The translations under genes and the position numbers were made by a program. The notes under the pieces were generated by a model that searched no databases, had not been told where the DNA came from, and saw only the letters and a list, made by a program, of their open reading frames with translations. From Trabulsiella guamensis ATCC 49490 (GTDB lineage Bacteria; Pseudomonadota; Gammaproteobacteria; Enterobacterales; Enterobacteriaceae), in NCBI RefSeq assembly GCF_000734965.1, contig NZ_JMTB01000065.1, positions 52,407 to 116,406 on the forward strand: a stretch of DNA of 64,000 nucleotides. The letters run 5' to 3'. Position 1 is the stretch's first letter. Every line of letters starts with the position of its first letter. Shown here piece by piece: positions 24,783 through 36,630 of the stretch.

Positions 24783-26042
24783 TTATTCCCCCTGACGCTG
24801 GTAGTCGTTACGCTGCGCGTTGGCGCGGCGTTGGTCCATAATATCGCCCTGGCTGGAGGACGATGTGTTGCTGGCGCTGCTGGATGAGGACGCCGGCGGC
24901 AGACGCAGCAGGTTGTTTGCACCGCTGTTGTCACTCTTTGCCCCGGCAGCGCTGCTGCCTTTCAGCATCTGGTCCAGCGGCAGCACCATCAGGTTTCCGC
25001 CTTTATCGTTAACCAGCACTTTGCGGGTATGGCTCAGCACTTTTTCCATGCTTTCGATATACAGACGTTCACGGGTGATTTCCGGTGCGGCTTTATACTC
25101 CGGCAGGATCTTCGCGAAACGCGCCACTTCACCCTGCGCTTCCAGGATGGTCTGGGTCTTGTATGCGCGCGCCTCTTCGAGGATACGCTGTGCCTGGCCG
25201 TTAGCACGCGGCTGAACTTCGTTGGTATACGCTTCCGCTTCACGGATGTACTGCTGCTCGTTCTCACGCGCCGCAATCGCATCGTCAAACGCCGCTTTCA
25301 CCTCTTCCGGCGGACGCGCAGCCTGGAAGTTAACGTCAAGCAGAGTGATGCCCATGTTGTACGGACGAATGGTCTCTTCCAGTTCACGCTGGGTATCGCT
25401 ACGAATAACGGTACGACCTTCGGTCAGGATGCGGTCCATGGTGTATTTGCCGATAACGCCACGTAGGGCGCTGTCCGTCGCCTGACGCAGGCTGTCATCA
25501 GCACTGGTCACGCTGAACAGGTAGCGCTGCGGATCGGTTACGCGATACTGAACGTTCATTTCAACGCGCACTACGTTTTCATCGGAGGTCAGCATCACGC
25601 CGGACGCAGCCAGCTCACGCACCGCTTCAACGTTAACTGGCGTGACATTATCGATAAACGTCGGCTTCCAGTTAAGGCCCGGCTCAACCAGATGGCTGAA
25701 TTTACCAAAGCGCGTGACGACACCACGTTCTGCTTCTTTAATGGTGTAGAAACCTGTCGCGGCCCAGATGATGACCACGGCAGCGGCAACAATACCGACA
25801 ATGCGACCGCCCATCTGAACGCGAGGCCCCTGCGGATTACTGCCGCCGCCCTGGCCCCCTTTATTACCACCGCCAAAACCACCAAGCTTTTTGCTCAGTT
25901 TGCGGAAGATATCATCCAGATCCGGCGGTCCTTGATCGCGACCACCTTTGTTTCCATTTCCCCCAGAGTTGCCGCCTTGATTATTGCTGCTTCCCCACGG
26001 GTCGCGGTCCTGTCCGTTATTACCGGGCTGATTCCACGCCAT
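24783..26042 (-). CDS. hflK: HflK, subunit of the FtsH-modulating SPFH complex
   Basis: The 419-residue protein matches E. coli in length. A Gly/Asn-rich cytoplasmic N-terminus (about 1-75) is followed by one membrane helix (about 80-97) and the SPFH domain. The C-terminus is rich in Ser, Asn and Gln. I chose the ATG at 26042 (MAWNQPGNNGQDRDPWGSS) because it matches the family start; the upstream extension to 26075 has no support. Confidence 0.97.
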   Translation of the reverse strand: MAWNQPGNNGQDRDPWGSSNNQGGNSGGNGNKGGRDQGPPDLDDIFRKLSKKLGGFGGGNKGGQGGGSNPQGPRVQMGGRIVGIVAAAVVIIWAATGFYTIKEAERGVVTRFGKFSHLVEPGLNWKPTFIDNVTPVNVEAVRELAASGVMLTSDENVVRVEMNVQYRVTDPQRYLFSVTSADDSLRQATDSALRGVIGKYTMDRILTEGRTVIRSDTQRELEETIRPYNMGITLLDVNFQAARPPEEVKAAFDDAIAARENEQQYIREAEAYTNEVQPRANGQAQRILEEARAYKTQTILEAQGEVARFAKILPEYKAAPEITRERLYIESMEKVLSHTRKVLVNDKGGNLMVLPLDQMLKGSSAAGAKSDNSGANNLLRLPPASSSSSASNTSSSSQGDIMDQRRANAQRNDYQRQGE

Positions 26043-26107
26043 GTTTATGCTCCATATTTGTTTTGGGTACCCCAAACGGGGTTAATATCTTCAGGCAAGC
26101 TGCACTG

Positions 26108-27388
26108 TCAGACGATGTAGTCAGACAGTGCCGGTTCTTGTTTACAGAGGCGACGCCAGTCGACGACAGGCATTCGCACCTGTATGCCGACGCTACCGTC
26201 ATCCTCCAACCACTCTTTTTCTATCGCCTGAAGCTGATAAAACCGGCTTCGCAGACGCCCTTCTTTCGGCGGCAAACGCAGTGTGTGCTGCGCAATTTGC
26301 CCGGAAAGACGCTCAGTTAAAGCCTGGAAAAGCAGTGGTACGCCCACTCCGGTCTGTGCAGAGAGCCAGACCCGAATCGGTTTATTTTCATCATCTCTGT
26401 CGATACGCGGTTCGAAATCATCCAGCATATCGATTTTGTTCATGACCAGCAGTGTCGGGATCTCATGCGCGTCGATCTCTTCGAGAACCGTATTCACAGC
26501 ATCAATGTTTTCCTGCACCCGGACATCGGCCGCATCAATAACGTGCAACAGCAGCGTCGCCTGCCGGGTCTCCTGCAGCGTCGCTTTAAACGCCGCGACC
26601 AGATCGTGCGGCAAATGGCGAATAAAGCCGACGGTATCCGCCAGCACCGTTTCTCCGACATCCGCGACATCAATACGACGCAGCGTCGGATCCAGGGTGG
26701 CGAACAGCTGGTCTGCCGCATACACCTGAGCTTCCGTGATCTGGTTAAACAGCGTTGATTTTCCGGCGTTGGTGTACCCCACCAGCGAGACGGTCGGAAT
26801 ATCCGCTTTGGTTCGCGAACGGCGTCCCTGCTCGCGCTGTTTTTCCACTTTTTCCAGCCGCGAGAGGATCTGCATAATGCGATTGCGCAGCAAACGACGG
26901 TCGGTTTCAAGCTGGGTCTCACCCGGACCGCGCAAACCAATCCCGCCTTTTTGCCTTTCAAGGTGGGTCCAGCCGCGCACCAGGCGCGTTGCCAGATGGC
27001 GCAGTTGCGCCAGCTCAACCTGCAACTTACCTTCATGGGTTCGCGCACGCTGAGCAAAAATATCTAAAATCAGGCCGGTGCGATCAATCACACGGCATTC
27101 GCAAAGGCGCTCCAGGTTACGTTCCTGGGCCGGGGTCAATGCATGGTCAAACAAGACGACGGAAGCGCCCGTCGCTTTTACGGCGTCCGCAATTTCGACA
27201 GCTTTACCTTCACCAACAAAATACTTCGGGTGCGGTGCTTTACGGCTACCGGTAATCACCTGCATTGCTTCGACACCGGCGGAAGAGACCAGAGATTCAA
27301 ACTCCTGGAGGTCTTCCATATCTTTGTCTTGCGAAAAATAGATGTGTACCAGTACCGCCTGCTCACCGGCGTCATAACGGTCAAACAA
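26108..27388 (-). CDS. hflX: Ribosome-associated GTPase HflX
   Basis: The 426-residue protein has an N-terminal HflX domain (about 1-190, with the conserved [12 protein letters not shown] motif), G1 [10 protein letters not shown]3 DTVGF, G4 NKID and a short C-terminal domain. HflX splits stalled 70S ribosomes under heat stress and has helicase-like activity on rRNA. It follows hfq after an attenuator-like hairpin. Confidence 0.98.
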   Translation of the reverse strand: MFDRYDAGEQAVLVHIYFSQDKDMEDLQEFESLVSSAGVEAMQVITGSRKAPHPKYFVGEGKAVEIADAVKATGASVVLFDHALTPAQERNLERLCECRVIDRTGLILDIFAQRARTHEGKLQVELAQLRHLATRLVRGWTHLERQKGGIGLRGPGETQLETDRRLLRNRIMQILSRLEKVEKQREQGRRSRTKADIPTVSLVGYTNAGKSTLFNQITEAQVYAADQLFATLDPTLRRIDVADVGETVLADTVGFIRHLPHDLVAAFKATLQETRQATLLLHVIDAADVRVQENIDAVNTVLEEIDAHEIPTLLVMNKIDMLDDFEPRIDRDDENKPIRVWLSAQTGVGVPLLFQALTERLSGQIAQHTLRLPPKEGRLRSRFYQLQAIEKEWLEDDGSVGIQVRMPVVDWRRLCKQEPALSDYIV

Positions 27389-27400
27389 GCGTCAACCCTC

Positions 27401-27440
27401 AAAAAAGATCAGCGGGGAACGCAGAAAACCTGGCTCCCCG
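27401..27440 (-). terminator. Terminator/attenuator between hfq and hflX
   Basis: CGGGGA / TCCCCG with a 16-base loop is followed on the minus strand by GCTGATCTTTTTT. The stem is short, so partial read-through into hflX is likely. Confidence 0.65.
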
Positions 27441-27463
27441 ACATAGAAAAACAGCCATAAACC

Positions 27464-27784
<321 letters not shown>

Positions 27785-27856
27785 TTATATGCTTGTTTTG
27801 TACTTAGAACCCTGTGGTTCTGAAAATTGCGCACGATACGGTTCAATTGTACACAT

Positions 27857-28807
27857 TCAGCCTGCACTCGCACCAACAACCTGTAATACTTCATTGAGCG
27901 CCTGTTGCGGTTGTTCGCTATCAAGCCAGTGAACACCGTCCCAACCGCGCAACCAGGTTACCTGGCGCTTGGCGAGCTGCCTCGTGGCGCAAACACCTCG
28001 ATAAACCATTTCATCATATGAAATCTCGCCTTCAAGATAAGACCACATCTGGCGGTACCCCACACAACGAACGGAAGGCATATCCTTATGCAAATCTCCA
28101 CGGGCAAAAAGCGCCCGCACTTCTGCTTCAAAACCTGAAGCTAACATCTGATGAAAACGCTGCTCGATGCGCTGATGGAGCAGTTCACGGCTCGCCGGGG
28201 CGATGGCGAACTGATGCACCTGATACGGCAAAGCGTCTCCTGACGTTTGCGTCAGTTCCGTTAAAGTTTTACCCGAAATGAAAAAAACTTCCAGTGCTCG
28301 GGAAAGTCTTTGCGGATCATTCGGATGAATACGCGCGGCAGCAACCGGATCTATCTCCTGAAGCTGCTCGTGCAGGGCATTCCATCCGCGCTCTGCGGCA
28401 TCCTGCTCAATTCTGGCTCTGATCTCCGGATCCGCCGAGGGTAACGGCGACAATCCTTCCAGCAAGGCCTTGAAATATAACATCGTTCCACCCACCAGCA
28501 ACGGGATCCGTCCCGCTGCGGTGATCTCTGCCATCTCCACTAACGCATCGCGGCGAAAATCTGCCGCCGAATACGCTTGCGCCGGGTCGAGGATGTCCAG
28601 TAACCGGTGCGGCGCCGCGCGAAGCTCTTGTGCGTCAGGCTTTGCCGTTCCGATATCCATCCCCTGATAAATAAGGGCAGAATCAACGCTTATCAACTCT
28701 ACTGGCAAAACTTTACGCAATGCGATCGCTAATGCGGTTTTACCGGAGGCCGTTGGCCCCATCAAAAAAATCGCCTTTGGCAGGCTGGTTTCTACTGCTT
28801 CACTCAT
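27857..28807 (-). CDS. miaA: tRNA dimethylallyltransferase MiaA
   Basis: The 316-residue enzyme has the P-loop GPTASGKT at 17-24, the substrate motif [16 protein letters not shown] and [13 protein letters not shown]. It adds the isopentenyl group to A37 of tRNAs that read UNN codons. The start overlaps the end of mutL by 8 bases, as in E. coli. Confidence 0.98.
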   Translation of the reverse strand: MSEAVETSLPKAIFLMGPTASGKTALAIALRKVLPVELISVDSALIYQGMDIGTAKPDAQELRAAPHRLLDILDPAQAYSAADFRRDALVEMAEITAAGRIPLLVGGTMLYFKALLEGLSPLPSADPEIRARIEQDAAERGWNALHEQLQEIDPVAAARIHPNDPQRLSRALEVFFISGKTLTELTQTSGDALPYQVHQFAIAPASRELLHQRIEQRFHQMLASGFEAEVRALFARGDLHKDMPSVRCVGYRQMWSYLEGEISYDEMVYRGVCATRQLAKRQVTWLRGWDGVHWLDSEQPQQALNEVLQVVGASAG

Positions 28808-30656
28808 CTTTCAGGGCGTTCATCGCCGAATGCAAGTCAACGGATTGTAACAGGCCACCCGGTGGCGCCTTGACCAGTTGCGGGCATAAACGCTCCACAT
28901 CGGCCAGAACAGCTATCGCCTGGGCCATATTCCAGTGGTCATGCTCACTCGCAAGATTGCGGGAAATCCACTGGGCAACATCGCCCGCGACCACCGTTTT
29001 TTGCTGCGCAAGGTAGCCTATCAGTTCAGGAATCAAGTTTTGTAAATTTTGTTGTCTTAAGGGTAAAGGCACCGCTCTGACAGTGACATGTTGGGCATCG
29101 GATTGCATGTCGATGCCCAACTCGCTCAGCACCGTCTGGTGATTTTTCAGCGCCTGCTGTTCTTGTGCGGAGACTTTTAACCGCAGCGGGATCAGCAGCG
29201 GCTGCGCGCAAACCGGTTCTTTGCCTGGCATTAACTGCGCCTGTCTCAGCCAGCGTTCTGCCACAGGCAGCGCCAGCAAACTCAAACGCCCCTCCTGCTC
29301 GAGCAACGCGCAATCTCCCGCCACGACGGTGAGCACCCGACCAAAGCTCTGGCTGTGCCCGTCAAGGTTCGCCTGCTCCGGCTGCGGTGATGGCGCTTTG
29401 TGCGCTGCGGCAGGGGTTTCCAGCAACTGACGATAGAGCGCCCCCTGCTGTTTCTGGTACCCCGGTTGGGCGTTCGGCCATGAGGCCCCACCCTGCCCAC
29501 GACCTGTGCCGCCAGACGTCGCGGTATACGCAGGTGTCGCTGGCTCACGCGCAGTGACAGGTCCGGCAAACTGGTTGCGTCCGGCTGCCACCCGGTTTTC
29601 AGGAAGCAGCCGGGGAGCCGGCGCGTCTTCTTCCGCCAGCGGTAACGGCGCGTCCAGTTGCTGTTGCAATACGCTCAACACGCCCTGATAGATAAAGTCA
29701 TGCACCAGCCGCGACTGATGGAAACGCACTTCGTGCTTCGCCGGGTGAACGTTGACATCCACCTGATGCGGATCGATCTGCAAATAAAGCACAAACGCAG
29801 GTTGTTGATCCGCGCCCAGTTTGTCTTCACACGCCTGGCGAATCGCGTGATTGATCAGGCGGTCGCGCATCATACGGCCGTTGACATAGCAGTACTGGAT
29901 TTCCGCCAGCGCAGAAGTGATGTGTTGCGGATCGACCACCCAGCCGCGCAGCGACAGATCGCCATGCTGCCATTCAATTGCCAGCGCATGCTCAAGGAAA
30001 GGGGTTCCGCAGATGGCCCCCAGACGGCGCTCCTGCTGACCGTCCGGCTGAACGGCGCGGTACTGGCGCACCATTTTGCCGTTGTGATTAAGGTTGATGG
30101 TGACATCAAATCGCGCCAGCGCAATGCGGCGAATCACCTCATCGATATGACCAAATTCGGTTTTTTCGGTGCGCATAAACTTGCGGCGCGCCGGGGTGTT
30201 ATAGAAGAGATCGAGGACTTCCAGCGTCGTACCGACCGGGTGCGCGGCGGGTTTCACCGTCACCTCCATATCGCGCCCTTCCGCGTAGGCCTGCCAGGCT
30301 TCCTGCTGTTCAGCGGTGCGGGAGGTCAGCGTAAGACGAGAGACCGAGCTGATACTGGCCAGCGCTTCGCCGCGAAAGCCGAGGCTGATGATCGCTTCCA
30401 GATCGTCAAGCGTGGCGATTTTACTGGTAGCATGACGGGCCAGCGCCAGCGCCAGTTCCTCTTTTTTAATGCCACCGCCGTTATCGCGGATGCGGATAAG
30501 CTTCGCGCCGCCACGCTCGATATCGATATCTATCCGCGTGGCACCTGCGTCGAGGCTGTTTTCCACCAGCTCTTTCACCACCGATGCAGGACGCTCTACC
30601 ACCTCACCAGCGGCAATCTGGTTCGCGAGCTGCGGCGGCAGAATCTGAATCGGCAT
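28800..30656 (-). CDS. mutL: DNA mismatch repair protein MutL
   Basis: The 618-residue GHKL ATPase has motif [10 protein letters not shown], motif II RDNGGGI and motif [14 protein letters not shown] variable Pro/Ala/Gln-rich linker (about 335-430) leads to the C-terminal dimerisation domain. As in other methyl-directed systems, the C-terminal endonuclease motif DQHAxxERxxxE is absent, fitting partnership with MutH. It lies 9 bases after amiB. Confidence 0.98.
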   Translation of the reverse strand: MPIQILPPQLANQIAAGEVVERPASVVKELVENSLDAGATRIDIDIERGGAKLIRIRDNGGGIKKEELALALARHATSKIATLDDLEAIISLGFRGEALASISSVSRLTLTSRTAEQQEAWQAYAEGRDMEVTVKPAAHPVGTTLEVLDLFYNTPARRKFMRTEKTEFGHIDEVIRRIALARFDVTINLNHNGKMVRQYRAVQPDGQQERRLGAICGTPFLEHALAIEWQHGDLSLRGWVVDPQHITSALAEIQYCYVNGRMMRDRLINHAIRQACEDKLGADQQPAFVLYLQIDPHQVDVNVHPAKHEVRFHQSRLVHDFIYQGVLSVLQQQLDAPLPLAEEDAPAPRLLPENRVAAGRNQFAGPVTAREPATPAYTATSGGTGRGQGGASWPNAQPGYQKQQGALYRQLLETPAAAHKAPSPQPEQANLDGHSQSFGRVLTVVAGDCALLEQEGRLSLLALPVAERWLRQAQLMPGKEPVCAQPLLIPLRLKVSAQEQQALKNHQTVLSELGIDMQSDAQHVTVRAVPLPLRQQNLQNLIPELIGYLAQQKTVVAGDVAQWISRNLASEHDHWNMAQAIAVLADVERLCPQLVKAPPGGLLQSVDLHSAMNALKDE

Positions 30657-30665
30657 GATCGCTCC

Positions 30666-31997
30666 TTAATTCACCAGCGCGCCCGGCGATGCGGCGCTGG
30701 CGGTTTGCGCACTCTCGCCCTGCGGTGCTGACTGTATCGGATGGGCCGCGAAATATTTCCGCAAGCCGCTGTAAATCGCATCGGCGATTTGCTGCTGGAA
30801 TTCATCGCTCGCCAGCAGGCGTTCCTCGCTGGTATTACTGATGAACCCCGTTTCAACCAGGATCGACGGGATATCAGGGGAACGCAGTACGCCGAGGCTG
30901 GCATGTTCCGGGTGACGCTTATGCAGGTTACCCACGCGCTGCATCTGCCCCAGCACATTCACCGCCACATCATACCCGACACGCTGAGAATGACCGAACT
31001 GTAAATCCAGCACCGCCTGGCTCAGGTAGGGATCGGACTGGCTATTCGCCAGCACATCGCCAGCACCGCCCAGCAGTTCCGACTGCTTCTCATGCTGCTC
31101 CAGCCAGCTCGCCATTTCACTGTTGGCGCGACGATTCGAGAGCACCCACACCGACGCGCCAGTCGCATCGCGATTCGGCGCAGCATCAGCGTGAATCGAT
31201 ACCAGGAAATTGGCGTTCTGCTTACGCGCCACGTCAGAGCGGCCCATCACCGAAATAAAATAGTCGCCGTCGCGGGTCATCACCCCTTTGAACATCGGGT
31301 CAGCGTTCAGCAGCGTGCGCAGTTTACGGGCAATGGCAATAGTGACGTTTTTCTCACGTGTACCGCCAGGGCCAATCGCACCGGGATCCTGACCGCCGTG
31401 ACCGGCATCAATGGCGATAATCACTTTATCGCCGGGCGCAACCGCGCGGGCAGACGCCGCCGGGCGCGTTACCGTATTGCTGCTGGTCGCAGCCGTGATG
31501 CGATCGTTGTTGGCTTTAAACGGATTTCGCGCAGGTTCAGACGGGCGCGAGACCACCGCAGGCGCCTCTACGCGCTTCGCGACCATACGCGGTGGCGTAG
31601 GTGGCGGTGGCGCGTCGGCATTGATAGTAAAGACAACGGTGTAGTTAGCACCGTTCTGCTGTTTCGCCACGCGTGTCTTACCGTTTTCGGTCAGATCAAC
31701 CACCAGTCGCAGGGACTGGTTGTCCTTCGGCGTTCCCGAACGGATACTTTTGACCAGGTTATTCCCGCTGAACTGCAGTGGCAACCCCTGGATCACACCG
31801 GTCTGTTTGATATCGAGCGCGACACTGCGCTTGCCATCCTGGCTAAAGGAATATTCCGGATCGCCCATAAAGCTGAAGGTGATCCGGGCTTGTTTGTCGC
31901 CATTCGACACCTGAATGTCGGATAAACTGGCCGCGGTTGTCTGCAGGGTCAGCAGCATCAGTGCAGCCATCAACGCACTTTTAACGCGAAACATCAT
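30666..31997 (-). CDS. amiB: N-acetylmuramoyl-L-alanine amidase AmiB
   Basis: The 443-residue exported protein has a signal peptide (about 1-23), an AMIN septal-targeting domain (about 24-130), a Pro/Ala-rich linker and an Amidase_3 zinc domain with [24 protein letters not shown] and the catalytic ETGFISN near the end. It cleaves septal peptidoglycan and needs EnvC as activator. It follows tsaE by 18 bases. Confidence 0.97.
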   Translation of the reverse strand: MMFRVKSALMAALMLLTLQTTAASLSDIQVSNGDKQARITFSFMGDPEYSFSQDGKRSVALDIKQTGVIQGLPLQFSGNNLVKSIRSGTPKDNQSLRLVVDLTENGKTRVAKQQNGANYTVVFTINADAPPPPTPPRMVAKRVEAPAVVSRPSEPARNPFKANNDRITAATSSNTVTRPAASARAVAPGDKVIIAIDAGHGGQDPGAIGPGGTREKNVTIAIARKLRTLLNADPMFKGVMTRDGDYFISVMGRSDVARKQNANFLVSIHADAAPNRDATGASVWVLSNRRANSEMASWLEQHEKQSELLGGAGDVLANSQSDPYLSQAVLDLQFGHSQRVGYDVAVNVLGQMQRVGNLHKRHPEHASLGVLRSPDIPSILVETGFISNTSEERLLASDEFQQQIADAIYSGLRKYFAAHPIQSAPQGESAQTASAASPGALVN

Positions 31998-32015
31998 CCC
32001 GCCATCCCTTTAAAA

Positions 32016-32477
32016 TTAACTGGCTAAACGTGCCAGTAATGACTCGCCCAGCGCAGAGACAGCGGTCACCCGCGCCTCCCGCCCTTGTGCCTGGTAATCT
32101 ATGTGAATTTCGACATCCGGGTCAGGCAGCACACCCGCGCCCTGTTGCGGCCACTCCACCAGGCAGATGGCATCATCGGTAAAATAGTCGCGGATCCCCA
32201 TAAATTCGAGCTCCTCTGGATCCGCAAGTCGATAAAGATCAAAGTGGTACACGTTCAACGGCTCAAGCGCGTAGGGCTCAACCAGCGTATACGTTGGGCT
32301 TTTTACGTTACCTTTATGCCCCAGCGCCTGCAAAAAGCCGCGACTGAACGTCGTTTTACCCGCGCCTAAATCACCGTACAGATAAATCACTGTTGCGCCT
32401 GCACAGGCCTGCGCGATGCGGTGACCCAGTTCTAAAGTTGCCTGCTCGTCGGGTAAAGAAATCACTCGATTAATCAT
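32016..32477 (-). CDS. tsaE: tRNA threonylcarbamoyladenosine biosynthesis ATPase TsaE
   Basis: The 153-residue P-loop ATPase has Walker [14 protein letters not shown] and the conserved [10 protein letters not shown] and VYHFDLYRL segments. With TsaB, TsaC and TsaD it makes t6A37 in tRNAs. Its start overlaps the end of nnr by 8 bases, showing tight coupling. Confidence 0.98.
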   Translation of the reverse strand: MINRVISLPDEQATLELGHRIAQACAGATVIYLYGDLGAGKTTFSRGFLQALGHKGNVKSPTYTLVEPYALEPLNVYHFDLYRLADPEELEFMGIRDYFTDDAICLVEWPQQGAGVLPDPDVEIHIDYQAQGREARVTAVSALGESLLARLAS

Positions 32478-33996
32478 GGTTTACGTCAATTACATCCGGG
32501 TTAACAACACGCTTCAGCGTGGAAAAAAGATCAGTTGCCAGCATTCCGCGGGTACCAGAACGCTCAGCCAGCATATCAGCAGCGGCGCCGTGCGCCACGC
32601 AGCCCGCGCAGGCTGCATCATAAAGCGTCAGCGACTGTCCCAGCAATGCGCCGATAATGCCAGACAGCACATCGCCCATCCCGCCACTGGCCATCCCGGC
32701 ATTTCCGGCATCAATAATACCAAGATGACCGGCATCGTCTGCCACGACAGTGCCCGCCCCTTTCAGCACCACCACACCCCCGTAACGCTGTACCAGGCGC
32801 TGTGCCGCTGATAAGCGGTCGCTTTCAATGTCTGCCACACGGCAGCCAAGCAAACGGGCGGCTTCGCCGGGATGCGGGGTTAATAACCGATTGTGACGTT
32901 TATCGGGGTTGATTGCCAGAAGGTTCAGCGCATCGGCGTCCCAGAGCATCGGTTTACGTATGTTTTCAACCTTCCGCAAGGCCTGTTGCCCCCAGGATTG
33001 CTGCCCAAGCCCCGGCCCAATGACCACGACATCAGCCCATTCCAGGCTATCATCCAGCGATTGCGGCGTCAGTTCATGAACCATTAATTCCGGACGGGCA
33101 GTGATAACAGGCGCGATGTTTTCCACACGCGTCAACACACGCACCAGGCCAGCGCCTGTGCGCAATGCAGCTTCTCCGGTCATACGAATCGCACCAGCGG
33201 TACCGTGATCACCGCCGATGACCACCAGTCGTCCATGGTCGCCCTTGTGCGAGGTTGGGCGGCGCGGCGGCAGCCAGTCAGCGAGTTGTGAGGCATCAAA
33301 ACGCGAAATGGTGGTCGGCTGACCAGCAAGCCAGCTATCCAGCCCCAGCGAATGGTGGTGCAATTTTCCCACCACATCGCGGGCTTTGCCGGTGAGGAGC
33401 CCCGGTTTCAGGGCAATAAACGTCAGGGTATGCGCGGCATGAATCACCGCGCCCGGCGTCGCGCCGGTCTGTGCAATCAGTCCGGAAGGGATGTCGAGCG
33501 CCACCACCGGTGCAGGAGATTTATTCGCTCGCTCAATGAGATCAGCCACATCGTCACGCGGCGCATTGCGAAGCCCGGTGCCGAGCAGACCATCGATAAT
33601 CAAATCGATATCCTCAGACCAGAGGATATCCGGGGCATGGATCACGCCACCCGCGTTCAGCCAGGCGTCGCGCGCTTCGTAGGCTTCTTCCGGTAGCGGT
33701 TTGTCGCTTTCCAGCGCCAGCAGCGTCACACGAATACCCTGCGCGGCGGCCAGTCGCGCCACTACATAGCCGTCGCCGCCGTTATTGCCATGACCGCACA
33801 GCACTAGCCAGTGTTGCGCGTCAGGATAAGTGTTGCGAGCGAGGGTAAAAGCCGCCTCGCCCGCCCGGAGCATCAGTTCGTGCAGGGTCAGTCCCAGACT
33901 GTCTGCCGCCTCTTTTTCGGCGCGACGCAGGTCATCCGCAGGCCAAATGGAATGTGGTATACTTGCGAGGTTCCTCGTCAATGTATGGTCCGTCAT
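32470..33996 (-). CDS. nnr: Bifunctional NAD(P)H-hydrate epimerase / ADP-dependent dehydratase
   Basis: The 508-residue protein joins an N-terminal epimerase domain (about 20-225, [15 protein letters not shown] loop) to a C-terminal ribokinase-like dehydratase domain (about 230-500, [19 protein letters not shown] and [15 protein letters not shown]). It repairs hydrated NADH and NADPH. The ATG at 33996 gives MTDHT as in E. coli. This ATG shares the palindrome CATG with the queG start on the other strand. Confidence 0.96.
   Translation of the reverse strand: MTDHTLTRNLASIPHSIWPADDLRRAEKEAADSLGLTLHELMLRAGEAAFTLARNTYPDAQHWLVLCGHGNNGGDGYVVARLAAAQGIRVTLLALESDKPLPEEAYEARDAWLNAGGVIHAPDILWSEDIDLIIDGLLGTGLRNAPRDDVADLIERANKSPAPVVALDIPSGLIAQTGATPGAVIHAAHTLTFIALKPGLLTGKARDVVGKLHHHSLGLDSWLAGQPTTISRFDASQLADWLPPRRPTSHKGDHGRLVVIGGDHGTAGAIRMTGEAALRTGAGLVRVLTRVENIAPVITARPELMVHELTPQSLDDSLEWADVVVIGPGLGQQSWGQQALRKVENIRKPMLWDADALNLLAINPDKRHNRLLTPHPGEAARLLGCRVADIESDRLSAAQRLVQRYGGVVVLKGAGTVVADDAGHLGIIDAGNAGMASGGMGDVLSGIIGALLGQSLTLYDAACAGCVAHGAAADMLAERSGTRGMLATDLFSTLKRVVNPDVIDVNHD
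33955..33963 (+). promoter_or_regulatory. Extended -10 promoter of queG inside nnr
   Basis: TGG-TATACT is an extended -10 element ending 31 bases before the queG ATG. It lies within the first codons of nnr on the other strand, since the two start codons overlap. Confidence 0.6.
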
Positions 33997-35134
33997 GTCA
34001 CAGCCCCTCGATCTCAATCAGTTAGCGCAACAAATCAAACAATGGGGCACTGAACTCGGTTTTCAGCAGGTCGGTATTACTGATACCGATCTCAGCGCCA
34101 GCGAGCCAAAATTGCAGGCCTGGCTGGATAAACAATACCACGGCGAGATGGAATGGATGGCGCGTCACGGCATGATGCGCGCCCGCCCTCATGAACTCGT
34201 CCCCGGCACGTTACGCGTGATCAGCGTGCGGATGAACTATCTGCCCGCGAATGCCGCCTTTGCCCGTACCCTGAAAAATCCCGCGCTCGGTTACGTCAGC
34301 CGTTATGCCCTTGGGCGTGATTATCATAAGCTTTTGCGCAACCGTCTCAAAAAACTTGGCGAAAAGATTCAGGAACAATATGCTTCGCTGAATTTTAGAC
34401 CTTTTGTCGATTCCGCGCCTGTTCTGGAGCGTCCGCTGGCAGAAAAAGCCGGGCTTGGCTGGACAGGTAAGCACTCACTTATCCTCAACCGGGACGCAGG
34501 TTCCTTTTTCTTTCTCGGTGAATTGCTGGTGGATATCCCCTTACCGGTGGATAAACCCGTTGAAGAAGAGTGTGGGCGCTGTGTTGCCTGCATGACCATC
34601 TGCCCGACCGGCGCCATTGTGGAGCCTTACACCGTTGACGCCCGTCGCTGCATTTCCTATCTGACCATTGAGCTCGAAGGTGCCATTCCTGAGGAATTTC
34701 GCCCGCTGATTGGCAATCGCATCTACGGTTGCGACGACTGCCAGCTTATCTGCCCATGGAATCGTTATTCGCAATTAACCGGGGAAGACGATTTCAGCCC
34801 TCGCAAAGCTCTGCATGCGCCGGAGCTGGTAGAGCTGTTCGGCTGGAGCGAAGAAAAGTTCCTGAAAGTCACCGAAGGCTCGGCAATTCGCCGGATCGGT
34901 CATCTGCGCTGGCTGCGTAATATCGCGGTCGCGCTGGGAAATGCCCCCTGGGATGAAGCAAACATGCAGGCGCTGGAGAGTCGGCGAGGTGAGCACCCAC
35001 TTCTTGATGAGCACATTGCGTGGGCGATCGCCAGACAGATCGAGAAACGAAATAGCTGCGTTATCGAGGTGCAGCCGCCGAAAAAGCTGCGGTTGGTTCG
35101 TGTGGTAGAAAAAGGTTTGCCGCGTGACGCCTGA
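33995..35134 (+). CDS. queG: Epoxyqueuosine reductase QueG
   Basis: The 379-residue cobalamin-dependent iron-sulfur reductase has two ferredoxin-type motifs, CGRCVACMTICP and CDDCQLICPW, and a C-terminal HEAT-like region. It performs the last step of queuosine synthesis on tRNA. The ATG at 33995 matches the E. coli start (MSxPLDLNQLAQ). The longer in-frame extension to 33830 lies antisense inside nnr. Confidence 0.97.
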   Translation: MSQPLDLNQLAQQIKQWGTELGFQQVGITDTDLSASEPKLQAWLDKQYHGEMEWMARHGMMRARPHELVPGTLRVISVRMNYLPANAAFARTLKNPALGYVSRYALGRDYHKLLRNRLKKLGEKIQEQYASLNFRPFVDSAPVLERPLAEKAGLGWTGKHSLILNRDAGSFFFLGELLVDIPLPVDKPVEEECGRCVACMTICPTGAIVEPYTVDARRCISYLTIELEGAIPEEFRPLIGNRIYGCDDCQLICPWNRYSQLTGEDDFSPRKALHAPELVELFGWSEEKFLKVTEGSAIRRIGHLRWLRNIAVALGNAPWDEANMQALESRRGEHPLLDEHIAWAIARQIEKRNSCVIEVQPPKKLRLVRVVEKGLPRDA

Positions 35135-35402
35135 TTCATTCACAGCATGTGAATAAAATTAAAAAGGCATTGAGATTCAAGGCTCAGAAAATCGTCAAGT
35201 GATCGCAGTAACACTTTGCAATCAAATTTTCCCTTTATATATCAATAAAATATCAATATATGCTTCACCCTGCTAATGATTAGTCGTTACAGGTTGAGAT
35301 CTTTTTTCTGTGGATAACTCTGTTCACAAGAGTATTTCAGGCATGAAATAAAACGCCGCCAGCCGCTAACCGCGCTGTGGATAATCGTGAAGAAAAGAAA
35401 TC
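35135..35402. other. datA: datA-like DnaA-titration locus (cluster of DnaA boxes)
   Basis: This 268-base AT-rich gap has no gene. It carries three 9-mers that match the DnaA box TTATNCACA on the minus strand: 35148-35156 (TTATTCACA), 35309-35317 (TTATCCACA) and 35376-35384 (TTATCCACA). A one-mismatch box occurs at 35136-35144. An AT-rich tract at 35220-35262 could bend or bind IHF, although no perfect IHF consensus is visible. In E. coli the datA DnaA-titration site lies in this neighbourhood, between queG and the glyV tRNA cluster. Confidence 0.72.
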
Positions 35403-35478
<76 letters not shown>

Positions 35479-35636
35479 TTAATCTTCGTCTTTCACGCTG
35501 CCACTGCGTTGGCTGCCTTCGCTCACCTTAGTCACTTACTCTAGTAAGCTCCTAAGGATTCGTTCAGTTGCCGCCTGGTTGCAACGCGAAATCCTGTGAT
35601 CAGGATGGTTCCGTATCTTTCGATACTTTCAAATTT

Positions 35637-35712
<76 letters not shown>

Positions 35713-35956
35713 ATAATCTTCGTCTTTCATGCCGCTATTCATTGCAACGCGAAATACTCGATTAAATTTGACTGCCGTAACGCAACAAATCTGTGCCGTT
35801 ACGGGAGGCGCATTATACGAGAAAACCGTGGAGCTGCAACCCCCTCAACCGCAATTTTTTGTGTTTTCCGTTTGAGTGATGCTTTTATCAGCAAGATGCA
35901 CAATTTAGCGCCAAATGCCCGGCGGTGCAAGCCTGCCGGGCCGCTGCTCACCTGCC

Positions 35957-36502
35957 TTACAACTGAATAAAATGCTCGCGATAGTATGCCAGTTCGGCCA
36001 CTGACTCGCGGATGTCGTCCATCGCTTTATGCGTGCCCTGCTTCTTAAAACCGTCGAGAATTTCCGGTTTCCAGCGACGCGCCAGCTCTTTCAGCGTGCT
36101 GACATCAAGATAACGATAGTGGAAATACGCTTCCAGTTCCGGCATGTATTTAAACAGGAAACGACGATCCTGACCGATGCTGTTGCCGCAAATAGGCGAT
36201 TTACCCGCAGGCACCCACTGTTTGAGAAATTCGATGGTTGCAAGCTCAGCCGCGCGATCATCCTGAGTGCTGGCTTTGACCCGATCCACCAGCCCGCTGC
36301 CAGTGTGGGTGCGCACATTCCACTCGTCCATCAGCGCCAGTTGATCGTCAGACTGGTGAACAGCAATGGTCGGCCCTTCCGCCAGAATGTTCAGATTCGC
36401 ATCGGTCACCAGCGTGGCGATTTCAATGATACGATCGCGCTCAGGATCCAGCCCGGTCATTTCAAGATCGATCCAAATGAGGTTGTTTTCATCTGCACTC
36501 AT
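35957..36502 (-). CDS. orn: Oligoribonuclease
   Basis: The 181-residue DEDDh exonuclease has IWIDLEMTG (D, E), the central [10 protein letters not shown] and [14 protein letters not shown] (H, D) near the C-terminus. It degrades 2-5 base RNA fragments and pGpG and is essential in E. coli. I chose the ATG at 36502 ([10 protein letters not shown]) by family length; the upstream extension to 36571 is not conserved. It is divergent from rsgA. Confidence 0.97.
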   Translation of the reverse strand: MSADENNLIWIDLEMTGLDPERDRIIEIATLVTDANLNILAEGPTIAVHQSDDQLALMDEWNVRTHTGSGLVDRVKASTQDDRAAELATIEFLKQWVPAGKSPICGNSIGQDRRFLFKYMPELEAYFHYRYLDVSTLKELARRWKPEILDGFKKQGTHKAMDDIRESVAELAYYREHFIQL

Positions 36503-36630
36503 GCTATTTTCCACCATAATTTCACAATCCGGACCTATCAACGTCCTGAACGATGACGGGTCGATATTCATCTAAGATAGCGTGTATCATAGAGGTTTTG
36601 CCCGTACAGGGCGACCAGGAGCCATAACGA

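Noticed and set aside
29658..30731. 357-codon open frame antisense to mutL
   Set aside because: It covers mutL and crosses into amiB on the opposite strand; only the minus strand shows conserved motifs.
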